Assembly (NCBI GenBank): GCA_035582835.1
Contig: JAYKAV010000478.1
Location: forward strand, 1,824,086-1,888,085
DNA: 64,000 nucleotides
From: Phoebastria nigripes
Taxonomy: Eukaryota; Chordata; Aves; Procellariiformes; Diomedeidae
Direction of reading: 5' to 3'
Part shown: in pieces, positions 11,785 to 21,849 of the stretch
Layout of the letters: each line of letters starts with the position of its first letter
Position numbering within the stretch: the first letter of the stretch is position 1
Position numbers and translations under genes: made by a program
Notes under the pieces: generated by a model
What the model was told of the DNA's origin: nothing
Databases searched by the model: none
Seen by the model: the letters and a program-made list of their open reading frames with translations, nothing else

Positions 11785-13600
11785 AGCGGAATACCCATCC
11801 CATAGACTATATATAACCATCGATGTGAATAGCAATCTGCTTATGGACTTTAGAATACTCGCTGGCCCCTGGCCACAACCACAAGAAACAAGAGTTTCAG
11901 AAGGAATCACAGCTCCTCCTCTTCTGTCACTCAGTGCAAGTAGGAAGGAAATTGCTTTTAACATATATATTTAAACAAGCTTAGTTGCATTAATTAGTTC
12001 TCCTATGATATTCACTTTAGTTCTTCTTGTTATTCCTTTTTAGAAGAGGATTGGCTGTAACTAACTTTGTGTTTTTAAGTGAATGAACCCATATGAACAC
12101 TTGGTCCTGTACTTTTTCTCTTTGTTAATAGCTGAGCCATTCAGTATGGGACGGCAGCACCCTCAGAATTCCTAAGAAAACTATGACTCACCCATCATCG
12201 CTCATAGGAGGGCTGTACGGCTGGGTATTACTGCCACCTAGTTTTCAATTTTTATTATTATTACCTAGGCTTTTGCATTCTCCGTGGTAAAAACGTATAT
12301 ACATAAAACCTGAAAATTTTCATTCCAGTCCTGTGATGTATGTAGAATTGTGCAATGATAAACTCTTACTGAACAAATCTACATGCATCTAGATGCAATC
12401 TTGAAATACATATTAGGGATACATAATTACCAATCCCCAATATAAACACACTGTGAAAATCCAACTCAAGTTTGCTATGCAGGGTCAAAACAAGAGCCAA
12501 ATTTGCAGCAACATAGAAGTTTGTAGATCTACAGTTGATCTTTGCCAGCTGACACTGAATCTAGTAACTTTTATTATGGACCTTTTCATTGCAATTGAAA
12601 AATAAAACTTTCCCACTTAATTTAGGTGCTTTATCATGCTCTTGCAGAAAGGCCTTGCAATATAAGACTCCTCAGTGAGATACCATGTATTTTTCATTTT
12701 AAGAGGTAAAAAGAGAACCTTTATATTGGGATAGTCTTTTTTAGACCAAGATGTGAACTAAAAGCTTAGCAACAAAACATAGAGAAATGTGGAGAACAAT
12801 TAAAGCAATTTTTGAAACCTCATATAAATTCCATTTTGAGGTCTGAGAAGGGAACTGTTAAGATTCTCCATTCTGGTGACCTTTTTGCTTTTATGCTGGT
12901 TCTGCAGTTTCTGACTCTGACTAGGAGCACCTGTGGGAACCCATGGACNTCGGAGAACCCAGCCGAGCAACCTTTCACAAGATCTGAAATAATAAATATA
13001 TTGCCACAGGCAGGTTGCAGTTTTGGGGAAAAAAAAAAAAAAAATTAAAAAAAAAAATGCCCATAACTGAGATTTCTTATAACTGTTAGAGCTGGGGCTC
13101 TGTTATGCCAAGACAGAGTAACATGTTTAATAATTTATCCAGTGCAATTCTACTAAACTAGATGAGGAAAAAGTCTGTTCTCCGCTGCAACTGAATTTTG
13201 TCCATTCTTTTAACAAATAGCATGGCAAAAATTAGGCCAATTCATTGTGTTTTTGTGTAGTAATCACGCCCAAGAGCTGCTCAATAAATCTCGTAAAGGA
13301 GCCTGAATTCTCCTTCATGCAAGTGAAAGATTTGTGCGACGATTTTTTGTGGCAGCAAGAGCAAGTACTGATGTTGTTAGTCTTTATTTTTACCAAAAGA
13401 GCTGTAACGACTGAAAGTAAAACAAGATGTTTGTGAATTTCAGGCATGATGCAATCTGAGGAATTTCTCATGCTGGATGGGTTGACAAGGCATGATTCTG
13501 AAGTAGGCTTTTTAAGACAAAACTGAGACATCTATATTAACGCAGGTTGAGAGGCCACAGATGTCTCCAAACACTCTCCCTTTTTTTTAAATTGTTATTG
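11785..13600. other. AT-rich unique DNA, no gene seen
   Basis: Noncoding texture throughout, with an A-rich low-complexity tract at 13029-13057 (A16 TT A11). Overlapping opposite-strand frames at 13232-13531 are not recognisable. Confidence 0.6.
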
Positions 13601-13604
13601 AAAG

Positions 13605-13680
13605 ACAAAATTCTATTTGAACTCAGATCCTAGGCCCCTGGGCTTGAAAACCATATTGTGCACCCCCCACCGTGCTCAGG
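13605..13680 (-). mobile_element. MIR-like SINE fragment
   Basis: 'tttgaactcagatcctagg' followed by 'cccctgggct' resembles the reverse complement of the 5'/body region of MIR, where 'gaacccaggtctcctgactcccagccc' is usual. It is short and diverged. It would be a retroposed tRNA-derived SINE relic without function of its own. Confidence 0.4.
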
Positions 13681-13739
13681 TTAAGTTCATTCAAACTATT
13701 TTATGCAGCTACAGTATGGATCACACTCAGTTTTTCTTT

Positions 13740-14080
13740 TTTCCCTAACAGGTTTGTTTCTGGTCATAAATTCTCAATCAGTGGGCAAGCCACATTGTAC
13801 AATTTAGTAAATAGTGTAGTTAAAACATGTTTAAAGTCAAAAGAAAAAGGAGCTGACAATGGAGCATTGTCCCCTTTTGCAGAACTGAAGTGTACCTTCT
13901 TTGATTCAGTAACCTTGCTGCACTTTGGTATGAAATTGCCCCTTTTTCCATCAAACTTGCATTTAAAGTACCTCATTAGCATGTCTCACCAGATCAGTAA
14001 CGATTCTGCTAACCCAACACTCGTTTCAGTCAAGCCACCATGGTTTTTCTATCTGTTTAACATCTAAAACTCCTTGACAA
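13740..14080. promoter_or_regulatory. possible conserved noncoding block
   Basis: The block contains a dense mix of AT-rich factor motifs, including 'ctttgattcagt' (TCF-like CTTTGAT) and 'cctcattagcatgtctcac' (homeodomain/POU-like ATTAGCAT), without simple repeats or known transposons. A pyrimidine tract ending in CAG sits at about 13729-13751. An open frame of 131 codons (13672-14067, +) spans it, but I do not recognise the protein, so a coding exon is possible but unsupported. The conserved status is inferred from texture only. Confidence 0.25.
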
Positions 14081-14322
14081 AGTTCCTTTTAAAATTTACT
14101 CCTTTTGTTTCTCCTTGGGTTTTCTGCAAAGATCTTTAAACTTCGATGTACTCCGAGATGACTCCTGAACAAAAATCATGTCTAGCCCAGCTAGTAAATC
14201 TAGCCTCCATTCAATGGGATTAAATAAGTGCTTCACGGCTATTGTAGAAGCCTCTAAAAAGGATCTTGCATCTTTAAGAGTTTCCTACAATAAATTAAAC
14301 ACATCTCACCCATTGTAAAAGG

Positions 14323-14374
<52 letters not shown>
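14323..14374 (+). repeat. 52-base poly-A homopolymer
   Basis: An uninterrupted A run, one of the two longest homopolymers in the window. The length should be treated as uncertain because sequencing is inaccurate in such runs. No retrocopy was recognised immediately upstream. Confidence 0.9.
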
Positions 14375-14377
<3 letters not shown>

Positions 14378-14684
14378 ACTTGATCCAGCACAGGGGAGCC
14401 ACTGTAGACCCACAGTGATGCCATACTTCTAGTACCAAAACACCCACAGATAACAGAGCCTAAATTCACAGCAACAGGCAATGGAAGCAGAATATTATTT
14501 CTTTAGGAATTCAGCCTTGGANTTCACGTCAGGAAAACATGGCCAGCAAAATAAAATAAATATATATCGGATTAAAAATCTGTAATTTTATGGGTTGTTA
14601 AAAAGGAACATGGCAGGATTTTAGCTTGCATTTGCAGTACCTCAGCCAGGAAATTCTTATTTCTTTTCTAATATGTAAGATCTC

Positions 14685-14808
14685 AGGCCCAATGTTCAGA
14701 TTCATTGTAGCATCTGAGCCCTGCTTAAGCACAGGCACATGAGTAACCCTACTGATGTCATCGAGACTGGTGCCCTGCTTAAAGTTAAGCTCACATTTAA
14801 ACTCAGAG
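14685..14808. mobile_element. old palindromic (MITE-like) sauropsid element, 'ttaagcac' type
   Basis: Ordered motifs 'ctcaggcccaatgttcag', 'ctgcttaagcacaggcac', 'atgagtaaccctactgatg' and 'gcttaaagttaagctcaca' fit the same element class as 3565-3665, here with more of the middle preserved (the 'gagtaaccctactgatgtca' centre replaces 'gagtagtcccattgaagtca'). There is no open frame of its own; the overlapping 75-codon reverse frame is incidental. Confidence 0.7.
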
Positions 14809-14809
14809 C

Positions 14810-16710
14810 CAACAGACTCATCCAAACCTCTAGATCTTTCTGATCATTTTTGAACTGAAGTAGAGAAATCTTAAGCTCTTTTAACCATAAGGGTGACTGA
14901 AAAAAACAATTGGTGCAAAAAAAAATCTGTGCGGGGAATTCTCTTAAAAAGAGTACCTGAATTTACCATAAGGTCCTGTAGGCTGATGAGAGGCTACAAA
15001 CCACTGCATCATCAGCGTGACTCTGTCCTAAATTAACACTTGTTCCACTCAATGGCAACTGAACGATCTATCTGAAGATCATTCTCACTTGATGAGTGTT
15101 GAATGGCCTACCTGAAGTGAAGCAACATTTCAAAGATGTGTTCAGAACACAGGAAAAAACCTGCCAGCATAATTGGGCAGCAGTTTAGCAAACTTTGCTG
15201 TAGGCAAAGAATGCGTTCAATAAATTCAGAAATATCTTTTAATTCTTATATGAAGACAAAGACCTTCATTGTATTTATTCCAATAATTTGTACTGCCATT
15301 ATCCGTATTGCTGAAGTTCTACATGTTCTATGGCAGTTGTGTTTAACCTCCTGCATACCTGTAAGGATAGAAGGAAAAAGAAAAACGAAAACCACTTGTT
15401 TGTTTCTTTGCTCCCTTTAAAAATTTGGTTATTTGGTCTGCGTTATCAGAACGGACACCTGCAGTAAGAACCTTGTTTTCCCCGGTTTATGTCACACATA
15501 TCAAGTTGTAACAACAGGCATACAAAAGAGAACTTCACGAATGCTTACTGATTGGCAGCTGCATGTCAAGAGAAAGGCAGCCTAGGTAGTAACTTTATTC
15601 TTTCTAAAGCTAGTAGAAAACCTATTATTCAAGTACTAGTTTTCTTTAAACACCCAGTAGAAGCCTCAAAATATTTGAAAATTTCAAACACTGTATCAAC
15701 TGACAGAAAGCAGCACAATATTTTATTAAAAGTACTCAGTTTTCTGGATTGATATTATTTCAATTATTTGGTTCTCGTTATTATTATTATGGACAGATTA
15801 ATACTAACACTGCTGGTACTATTGTTGTTATTATTAGATGTAATACAGGGTAGGAAATACGAAAATACCCATGTCTCTACCACAGCACAGCCCCAGCAAG
15901 CCAAACTGGCTGTTACAGCCACAGGAGGAGATGAGCGTGCATGGGAGAGCAGCAGCAGCTGGTGGAAGGCGGCTTCATCCCAACAGCATCGGTCACTGTC
16001 CCTCCTTCCCTTACCCTGCTAACAAGAAGTGAAGTACGGCCGACTCTTCAGTTTTATCTGTGCTGTTGGGAAGCCATGAGACAATCGTATACGTAAAAAC
16101 AGCATGCACAGCTTTCTTCTAGGGATGGTTGGCATATAAAAATAACATTGTCCTTCCAAAACAGACAGCACAGAAAGTTATACCATTCATTGTAGGCATC
16201 TCGGTCTGCGTTGTCAGGCACACAGAAAAGGACCTAGCGGTCTGGAGTTTGCTACGGCTCAGTTTCTAGGACTAAAAACAGCAGCTGTAAGACTACACTT
16301 TTTTATGCAGTCAGTGACTCCCCAGGTCAGATCTTCTACCTATAGAGGGAAGAAATGTAACCCAACAAGTTCCAGTGTTTCCTTAACACCACAGGGCTAA
16401 CCAACCATGGAATATTAGCTGGATACTCTGTATCCTGAGTGTAAAAGCAATGTAAGCGGTGGAAGACTAGAGAGCAATTTCCTCATTAGCAGTGATTAAA
16501 GAAGACTGAAACAAAGTGCCTTGAGTTCACTAGCCAAGAAAATGGGGAAGCACAGAAGGAAGTGCTTCTTGTATAAACCGGGCAGGAGAGAAGATTGCTA
16601 TCTCCTCTCCCCAGTCCCTCTTGCTTTAACCCACCATAGTTTACTAATATTATTATGCAAGCATTAAGGTAAACTTATTTTGATTTGTGCTTTGCTGGTG
16701 TATGTGGCGT
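14810..16710. other. unique DNA with short (TTA)n tracts, no gene seen
   Basis: Noncoding texture. Short TTA/TTG trinucleotide tracts lie at 15778-15790 and 15822-15836 and account for the leucine- and isoleucine-rich frame 15768-16022. No other feature could be supported. Confidence 0.6.
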
Positions 16711-16714
16711 GATC

Positions 16715-16785
16715 CTGTTGTCCCCGAGGTCTCTCAATGTTCCAGCTAAGCTGAGAGCAGAATCAGTCATATTCAGTCGCTTTTC
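16715..16785. mobile_element. weak match to a 'gagagcagaatcag' palindromic element
   Basis: 'cagctaagctgagagcagaa' followed by 'tcagtcat' resembles the end segment 'gtaactgagagcagaatcaggcc' of a common sauropsid element. The rest of the element is not convincing here. Confidence 0.3.
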
Positions 16786-16789
16786 CTGC

Positions 16790-17980
16790 CCCTCAAGCTG
16801 GACAGTTTGCAGAGCTGGCAATTATGGCACCGATTTCTGACGCGTTCCCGTGCAGTCACTCTTGTGAGCCTAGTCATCCGAGTGTCCCCCTTGCAGGGAT
16901 CCTGCTTCTGCAGAAGTCATTCAGAACTGTAACTGGTATCAATTTTCACAGCTTTGTTGGAGGTTATTGATANTTTCTGGTAGTTCCTGATGGTAGTCTG
17001 TTGTCGTACGATAACTACGCCTCACAAGTTTCAAAGCTTGGAAAAAGGTCAAACCCAGAAAACTTTAACTGATTCACAATATAATCTTGCTATTTCTAAG
17101 CCAGTCTCATCTTTCTGAGGGTCTAACTCACAAGTTCTGAACCGCTTGTGTTTGCAATATTCAATCAAACATCAGCTGATGTGCTTTGGCCCAAAATAAA
17201 ACAAACTGATTCAGTTCACAGATGGTAAGCCTTTTCTTTAAGCCAAAAGCATCTACAAGTCAATATTTTTATAATATTGGTTGAGAAATATTAAAGTATT
17301 GATATATAGTATGCAATATTTGATATCAATATTAGTTATTCTTAACTTCCAGTAGTAACAGTCATACAGATTATCTATTTTGGTTTGATGTGTATTACAA
17401 ATCTGCAGTTCAGAAAAATTCACTGAGCGTGAGAATTTTTGGTGAAATAGAGTTCCCAGCTAATCCCCAAGGTTCAAGTGTAATTTGAGGAAAGCAGTGG
17501 CCACGAGACCCCTCACATAACTCTGTTTTAACACCCTTATTCAAAAGAATTCTCCATAAAGATAAAATTAATTTAATGATAGATGGGAAGAAAATTTTCT
17601 TCCTAGCCCCTGAAAGCACCACTTACTCTAAAACAGATTTAAAATCTACCTTGCGCTCAAGGATAAACAAGCCAATGCCTTGTAGAAGTAGGACAGGGCT
17701 TTCAGATTAAAGTCGACCAGCAGAAATCCCTNGTGGACAATCTGACAGACATTCTGAAGGGGTGTCATCAGCCCTGCAACAGAATTATACAAACAGTGAA
17801 ATAATCCCTGGATTCATAAGGCCTTCAAATGTTCAAATCCAAAACCAAGAGGCAGCTGGCTGTAAGATCCCCAGAAGAGAGAAAATAGGTGGAAATTTCA
17901 TAAATTCATGTTATAAGAAATTATTCTCCAGTTCTGCAACAGGTTGTAGTCATCCGCTGGCCAGGCTGCATCCATCCACC
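16790..17980. other. AT-rich unique DNA, no gene seen
   Basis: No gene or repeat recognised. Around 17260-17340 there is a run of ATATT/AATATT words, which is AT-rich low-complexity rather than a tandem repeat. Confidence 0.6.
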
Positions 17981-17984
17981 TTCT

Positions 17985-18100
17985 CTCGTACTTTGCTGGA
18001 AGCTCTTTAGAGCAGGGACCATCTTTTTGCTCTATGTTTTTAGGGCAGTTAACACAAAGCAACACCATCCATGCCTACAAACTGAAGTCCTGCAATGTTA
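17985..18100 (+). mobile_element. L2/CR1-superfamily LINE 3' end
   Basis: 'gaagctctttagagcaggga' followed by 'ccatctttttgctctatgtt' and 'gttaacacaaagcaacacc' closely follows the 3' end shared by ancient L2-type LINEs and the SINEs they mobilise, usually 'gctctttggggcagggaccatctttttgttctgtg' then 'cctagcacaatgggg'. Only the 3' tail is present, as is usual for 5'-truncated copies. It is one of the clearer transposon calls in the window. Confidence 0.75.
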
Positions 18101-18134
18101 CACCAAAAATTGTAACAAAAGAGCAAGGTGTTGG

Positions 18135-18260
18135 TGTGTGTAATTAACAAAGCATTTTATTCATAGCTAAACGTCAGTTCTCCATGTTTCACAGAGTAGG
18201 AAAAAGGGGGAGAATGAAATGTGTCTGACCAAGTTTTAACTACTGTATACATTAGTCAAA
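18135..18260 (-). mobile_element. MIR-like SINE fragment
   Basis: 'aaagcattttattcatagct' then 'gttctccatgtttcacagag' resemble the reverse complement of the MIR 3' half (segments equivalent to 'aaagcactttacaaa' and 'ccccattttacagatgaggaaa'). It is heavily diverged. It lies just right of the L2-type 3' end, whose machinery mobilised MIR, but the two need not be one insertion. Confidence 0.35.
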
Positions 18261-18408
18261 AAGCTCAGACCTACCAGGTAGGTATTCTCTATGGACAATG
18301 AAGGGAAGAAGTGTTTCTAAAGAACGATTCACATTATCCAACAATAAATGTCTAAGGTATTCAGAAATTGTTGTATTTAAGTTATTACTGATCCTCTGAC
18401 AGTGATTC

Positions 18409-18436
18409 TGTCACTTTGTCACCATTCACAGTGACA
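18409..18436. repeat. short imperfect inverted repeat
   Basis: TGTCACTTTG and CACAGTGACA form a 10-bp stem with one mismatch around an 8-nt loop. No terminator or RNA role can be claimed. Confidence 0.5.
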
Positions 18437-18485
18437 CAATATTAGACAAGTAGTCCAGACCAAAAGCTTTAAATTGCGAATCTCT

Positions 18486-18525
18486 AAATCGTGAAATAGC
18501 TAGCTAAATTGTGAAATAACAAGCT
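18486..18525 (+). repeat. imperfect 20-bp tandem repeat, two copies
   Basis: Two adjacent 20-base units begin AAATCGTGAAATA and AAATTGTGAAATA; both end in AGCT. A partial, more diverged unit may precede them at about 18468. Small local duplication. Confidence 0.55.
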
Positions 18526-18529
18526 ACAG

Positions 18530-21245
18530 AGCCTCTTTCGAACACAGCGGGCTACTCTTCGTCCTGCTGCTCTCTCTTGGTTGCTGTACTCATCCACTTT
18601 CGACACAGACCTTGCATACCCTTCTGCAGTTAACCCTGCTCACAAGGTTAGCTGTCAGGAGTCGCATCCGCTCTACCTCACTCTGCAGGAAACAAAAACT
18701 GGATGTTCTTTAGTACGGCAGGACACCGCAGTTTACCATCCTGACCTGAAGACAGAGACTGTTCCTTCTGGCAACCTCCTACAGCAATTACCAACAGAAC
18801 AAAGTAATAGGAAATGGTTTGCTTTTTTTTTTTTTATTCCACTGGGTATGTCAAGGACAAGCTTTCCTGCTCTTGCCTTTTTATAGCTGATAACTTACGT
18901 GGCCACAAATTCTACAAAAGAGAAGGAAATGCAAAGCTCTTTGCCAAAAGAAAGCAAGCAGGAATAAAAAAAATTAAAAAAAAAAAATAAAAAAAAAGAA
19001 TAAAATTGAAAGGAACTTGATGCCTTGTAACAACAGAAGGCTGAAGACACTGGAAAATTCACAAGCCTTCCACTGTCCCTCTTATACTGGCATTAAGGGT
19101 CAAATACTGTGCACCATAGTAAATCAGCCAGTTCAGAGACCAATTACCACAAGTTACAGCTGGAACAAGGGAGAAAAGTATTAAAACATGGGCAGTTGCT
19201 TTTGGTTCCAAAACCCAAAAAGTTGAGTCAAATCTCAGTTTCATTTCTTCCGAATTTCTAAGTCTGATTTCTTCCAATCTCAGCCAGAAAAGATTTCAAA
19301 GCACTTGTTACAAAATTACAGCAGCCACTTAGAGAAGTTGATCATTCAAAAAAGCATCGTCTTCATGTTAGTTTAACATGAGAGAGAGACAGCCTATCAT
19401 GAGGAACCTCAAGAAAACCAGACCAATTGCAAATTGAAAGAAACCAGTCAGTCTTCAATTGTAACTTTTCTTTCTCTTTTCTGTGACCAGGATGTGATAA
19501 TAATGAACTATAGTACCTTATTCCTCTCTCTCTCAGCCTTAGTACAGGGAATCACATTTTCACCAGGGGTCTTTAACACAGGTCTAACTTTCTGAAAGTC
19601 CCAGAGTGTAAAAAGTTCATTAAATCAGTCATACACCTAAGAGACAGGCACATACAAAAACAATTTGATAAATGAGGGCTACATTTTCTTTCTACTTTTT
19701 CTTTTCTATTGCTCCAAAAAGCCACTCCTTTTTCTTACTTCAATCACTAACCATTTCCAGAACATTCACAAGAGTTCTTGAGTAAGAATAATTATTGCTG
19801 CAAGAAAATCTTTCTGTTGCAGCTAAGATGTGTGTGCATCTGAACTGATCAGTCAAAGGAAATAATTGCTACAGAGTACTTCATCTCCATGTTTTCCATA
19901 CTATTTTTTGATTCCACTTGCTAAATTACTCTTAAAAAATGATGAAAAGTCCTTTGGACAGGGAAAAAGGCTTTGTATCATTTCCATAGAGCACTTGTAA
20001 TCATGTAGGTGCTGTAGAAAAAAAAAAATGACAATTGTTATTTCCCTTATTTCAAGCCCACTTTGGAAATTATACACCAGAAAGAACAGGAAATCCTGTT
20101 CCTGAAATGCAGATGTCGCAGTGGTAGAATACAGCTCCTATAAACACAGGACAATGAACAACATTTTAGGACAAAAGTAAAGATCAGAACAATCAAGTAA
20201 AATATACAGGAGGATTAATTGGTAAGAAGAACTCATTAATAAAATTCACAAATGACACACCAACTCCTGGGGAAAGAGAGGTCAGCAATACTGGTACTGA
20301 ATGCAAAGTATTTGTCTGACCCTTAAGCAGAAAAACAAATGACTTTTTAATAGGAAATGCAAATGTAAGCCATACAAAAAATAAAGTTCTCTTCCACTTT
20401 GAATTTGCCAGTTAATTATGAAGTCAATTAATAAACCAGGAGGTAGAATCTCTCTGTAGTGAAATGTTAATTTTGGCCCATATTATACTTGATGACACCC
20501 TAATTCCACACCAGATACATGCACTCAATAAAAAAAGCTCAGTTATGTGTAGGTGAGAATTCTGTAGAAAGAGACCATTAAAACTATAGCCAAGCGTACT
20601 TGAAGTTATACAAGTGCTATTTCACGGCCCCATGAAAAAAATTATGTTGTAGCCTAAACTGTCTTTCCTGAAGAAGCAGGTTGATCAGGCAACACCATCT
20701 TCCAGTTTGGGGTCATGGATTTGAAGCAGCCTGTACCAGATTGCTAGTGACCAAATGTTGTTCCCAACTGACAGTCCTACACCGATCTACTTGAAAAAAA
20801 GTTGAAAGCCTCTGTTTTCTTCCTAATGGACAGGTGTTCCCCTGACACAAAAAACCAACCCATCGTTACATTTGGTCGCTAACTGGAATCCTCATGGGTA
20901 GTCTCAAAGGAAGACAATGGGTCGAAATGACCATGGAAAGTTAATGACTCTTTTAGGCCCACAGATGGTCACTCTAACTCATAACTCCGGGAAATTGTCT
21001 AAAACTCTGTTATTCAATTAGAACCAAAACCCAAGAAAAATCTCTGTATGGTAATGAACAGTAAATTAGACATGAGTTTGCCACGTGATAAAGTGTAGAA
21101 AAAAGGACAAAGACTTTCTGATACTCACCCAGGCAGGAAGAAGGCGTTTTATCACGCCACGGAGCAGGGATTTAATAGTCTCNCACCACAGGGCTGTCAC
21201 GTAGTAACATTTGAATTTTGTATTCACCTTTTATACATTTCACCA
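18530..21245. other. unique DNA, no gene seen
   Basis: An A-rich low-complexity tract lies at 18966-18998. At 19095-19180 the words 'ggtcaaatactg' and 'caagttacagctgg' weakly resemble the 'gttac' palindromic element class, too weakly to call. 20600-20980 is slightly richer in GC and free of recognised repeats. No open frame exceeds 101 codons. Confidence 0.55.
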
Positions 21246-21249
21246 CCAA

Positions 21250-21440
21250 CAAAATCTTGTCATACTGGAAATTGTTCAGAGAAGTGCAATAAGAATAATA
21301 AATAAGCTGGCTTTATAGGAGAGGTCTCAATAACTAAATTTACATACTTGGATTCAGTAAATTCCTAATGATTCACATATTTATATTGTTTCCATATCTT
21401 TTAAAACAATCAATGTTTTAACCACATCTCCTAACATTCA
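21250..21440 (+). mobile_element. CR1 LINE fragment (3' region)
   Basis: The order 'gttcagagaagtgcaataag', 'aataaataagctgg' and 'ataggagaggtctcaataac' parallels the CR1 segment 'gtccagaggagagcaacaaaaatgatta', 'agggactggaaaac' and 'tatgaggagagactcaaagaactc'. The copy is strongly diverged, has no open reverse-transcriptase frame, and its right boundary is approximate. Confidence 0.5.
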
Positions 21441-21674
21441 AAGAGTAAAATCACTGAGGATAAATAATTTAATATACTGAACACAGATGAATAGCACTCG
21501 TGTCAAATACTGACATGACAAGGAGATCTTTGAAACAGCACCAATATCTCCCCCGGGAACAGGACACAGCAACTTTTAAGACGAACTTTTCAAAACCATA
21601 TTCATGATTAACCAGCCCAGTCTCCGTTTCAAGAGAGACCAAAGAGCCCAGAATCGTGTTTACAAAGATTTTGC

Positions 21675-21845
21675 AATACTGGGTACTTAGCTCTCACTGA
21701 TTTTAGTGCGTTAAAAACTACCACTTCAATGTTTATAGGTATTTGGATATCTGAAGTTATCAAGAGAGTCCTAAGTCCCATTATATTCAACGGGCTCTAA
21801 GCACCTAACTTGTTTAGACACTTCTGAAAATGCTGGTAAATGCCC
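21675..21845. mobile_element. old palindromic (MITE-like) sauropsid element, 'cctaagtccc' type
   Basis: 'actgggtacttagctctcac', 'gtcctaagtcccattatatt', 'caacgggctctaagcaccta' and 'gacacttctgaaaatgct' match the element carrying 'cctaagtcccattgacttcaatgggacttaggcacctaa' and 'cacttttgaaaat'. The centre still shows the 'cattatattcaacggg' relic of the self-complementary 'cattgacttcaatggg' core. Confidence 0.6.
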
Positions 21846-21849
21846 AACA

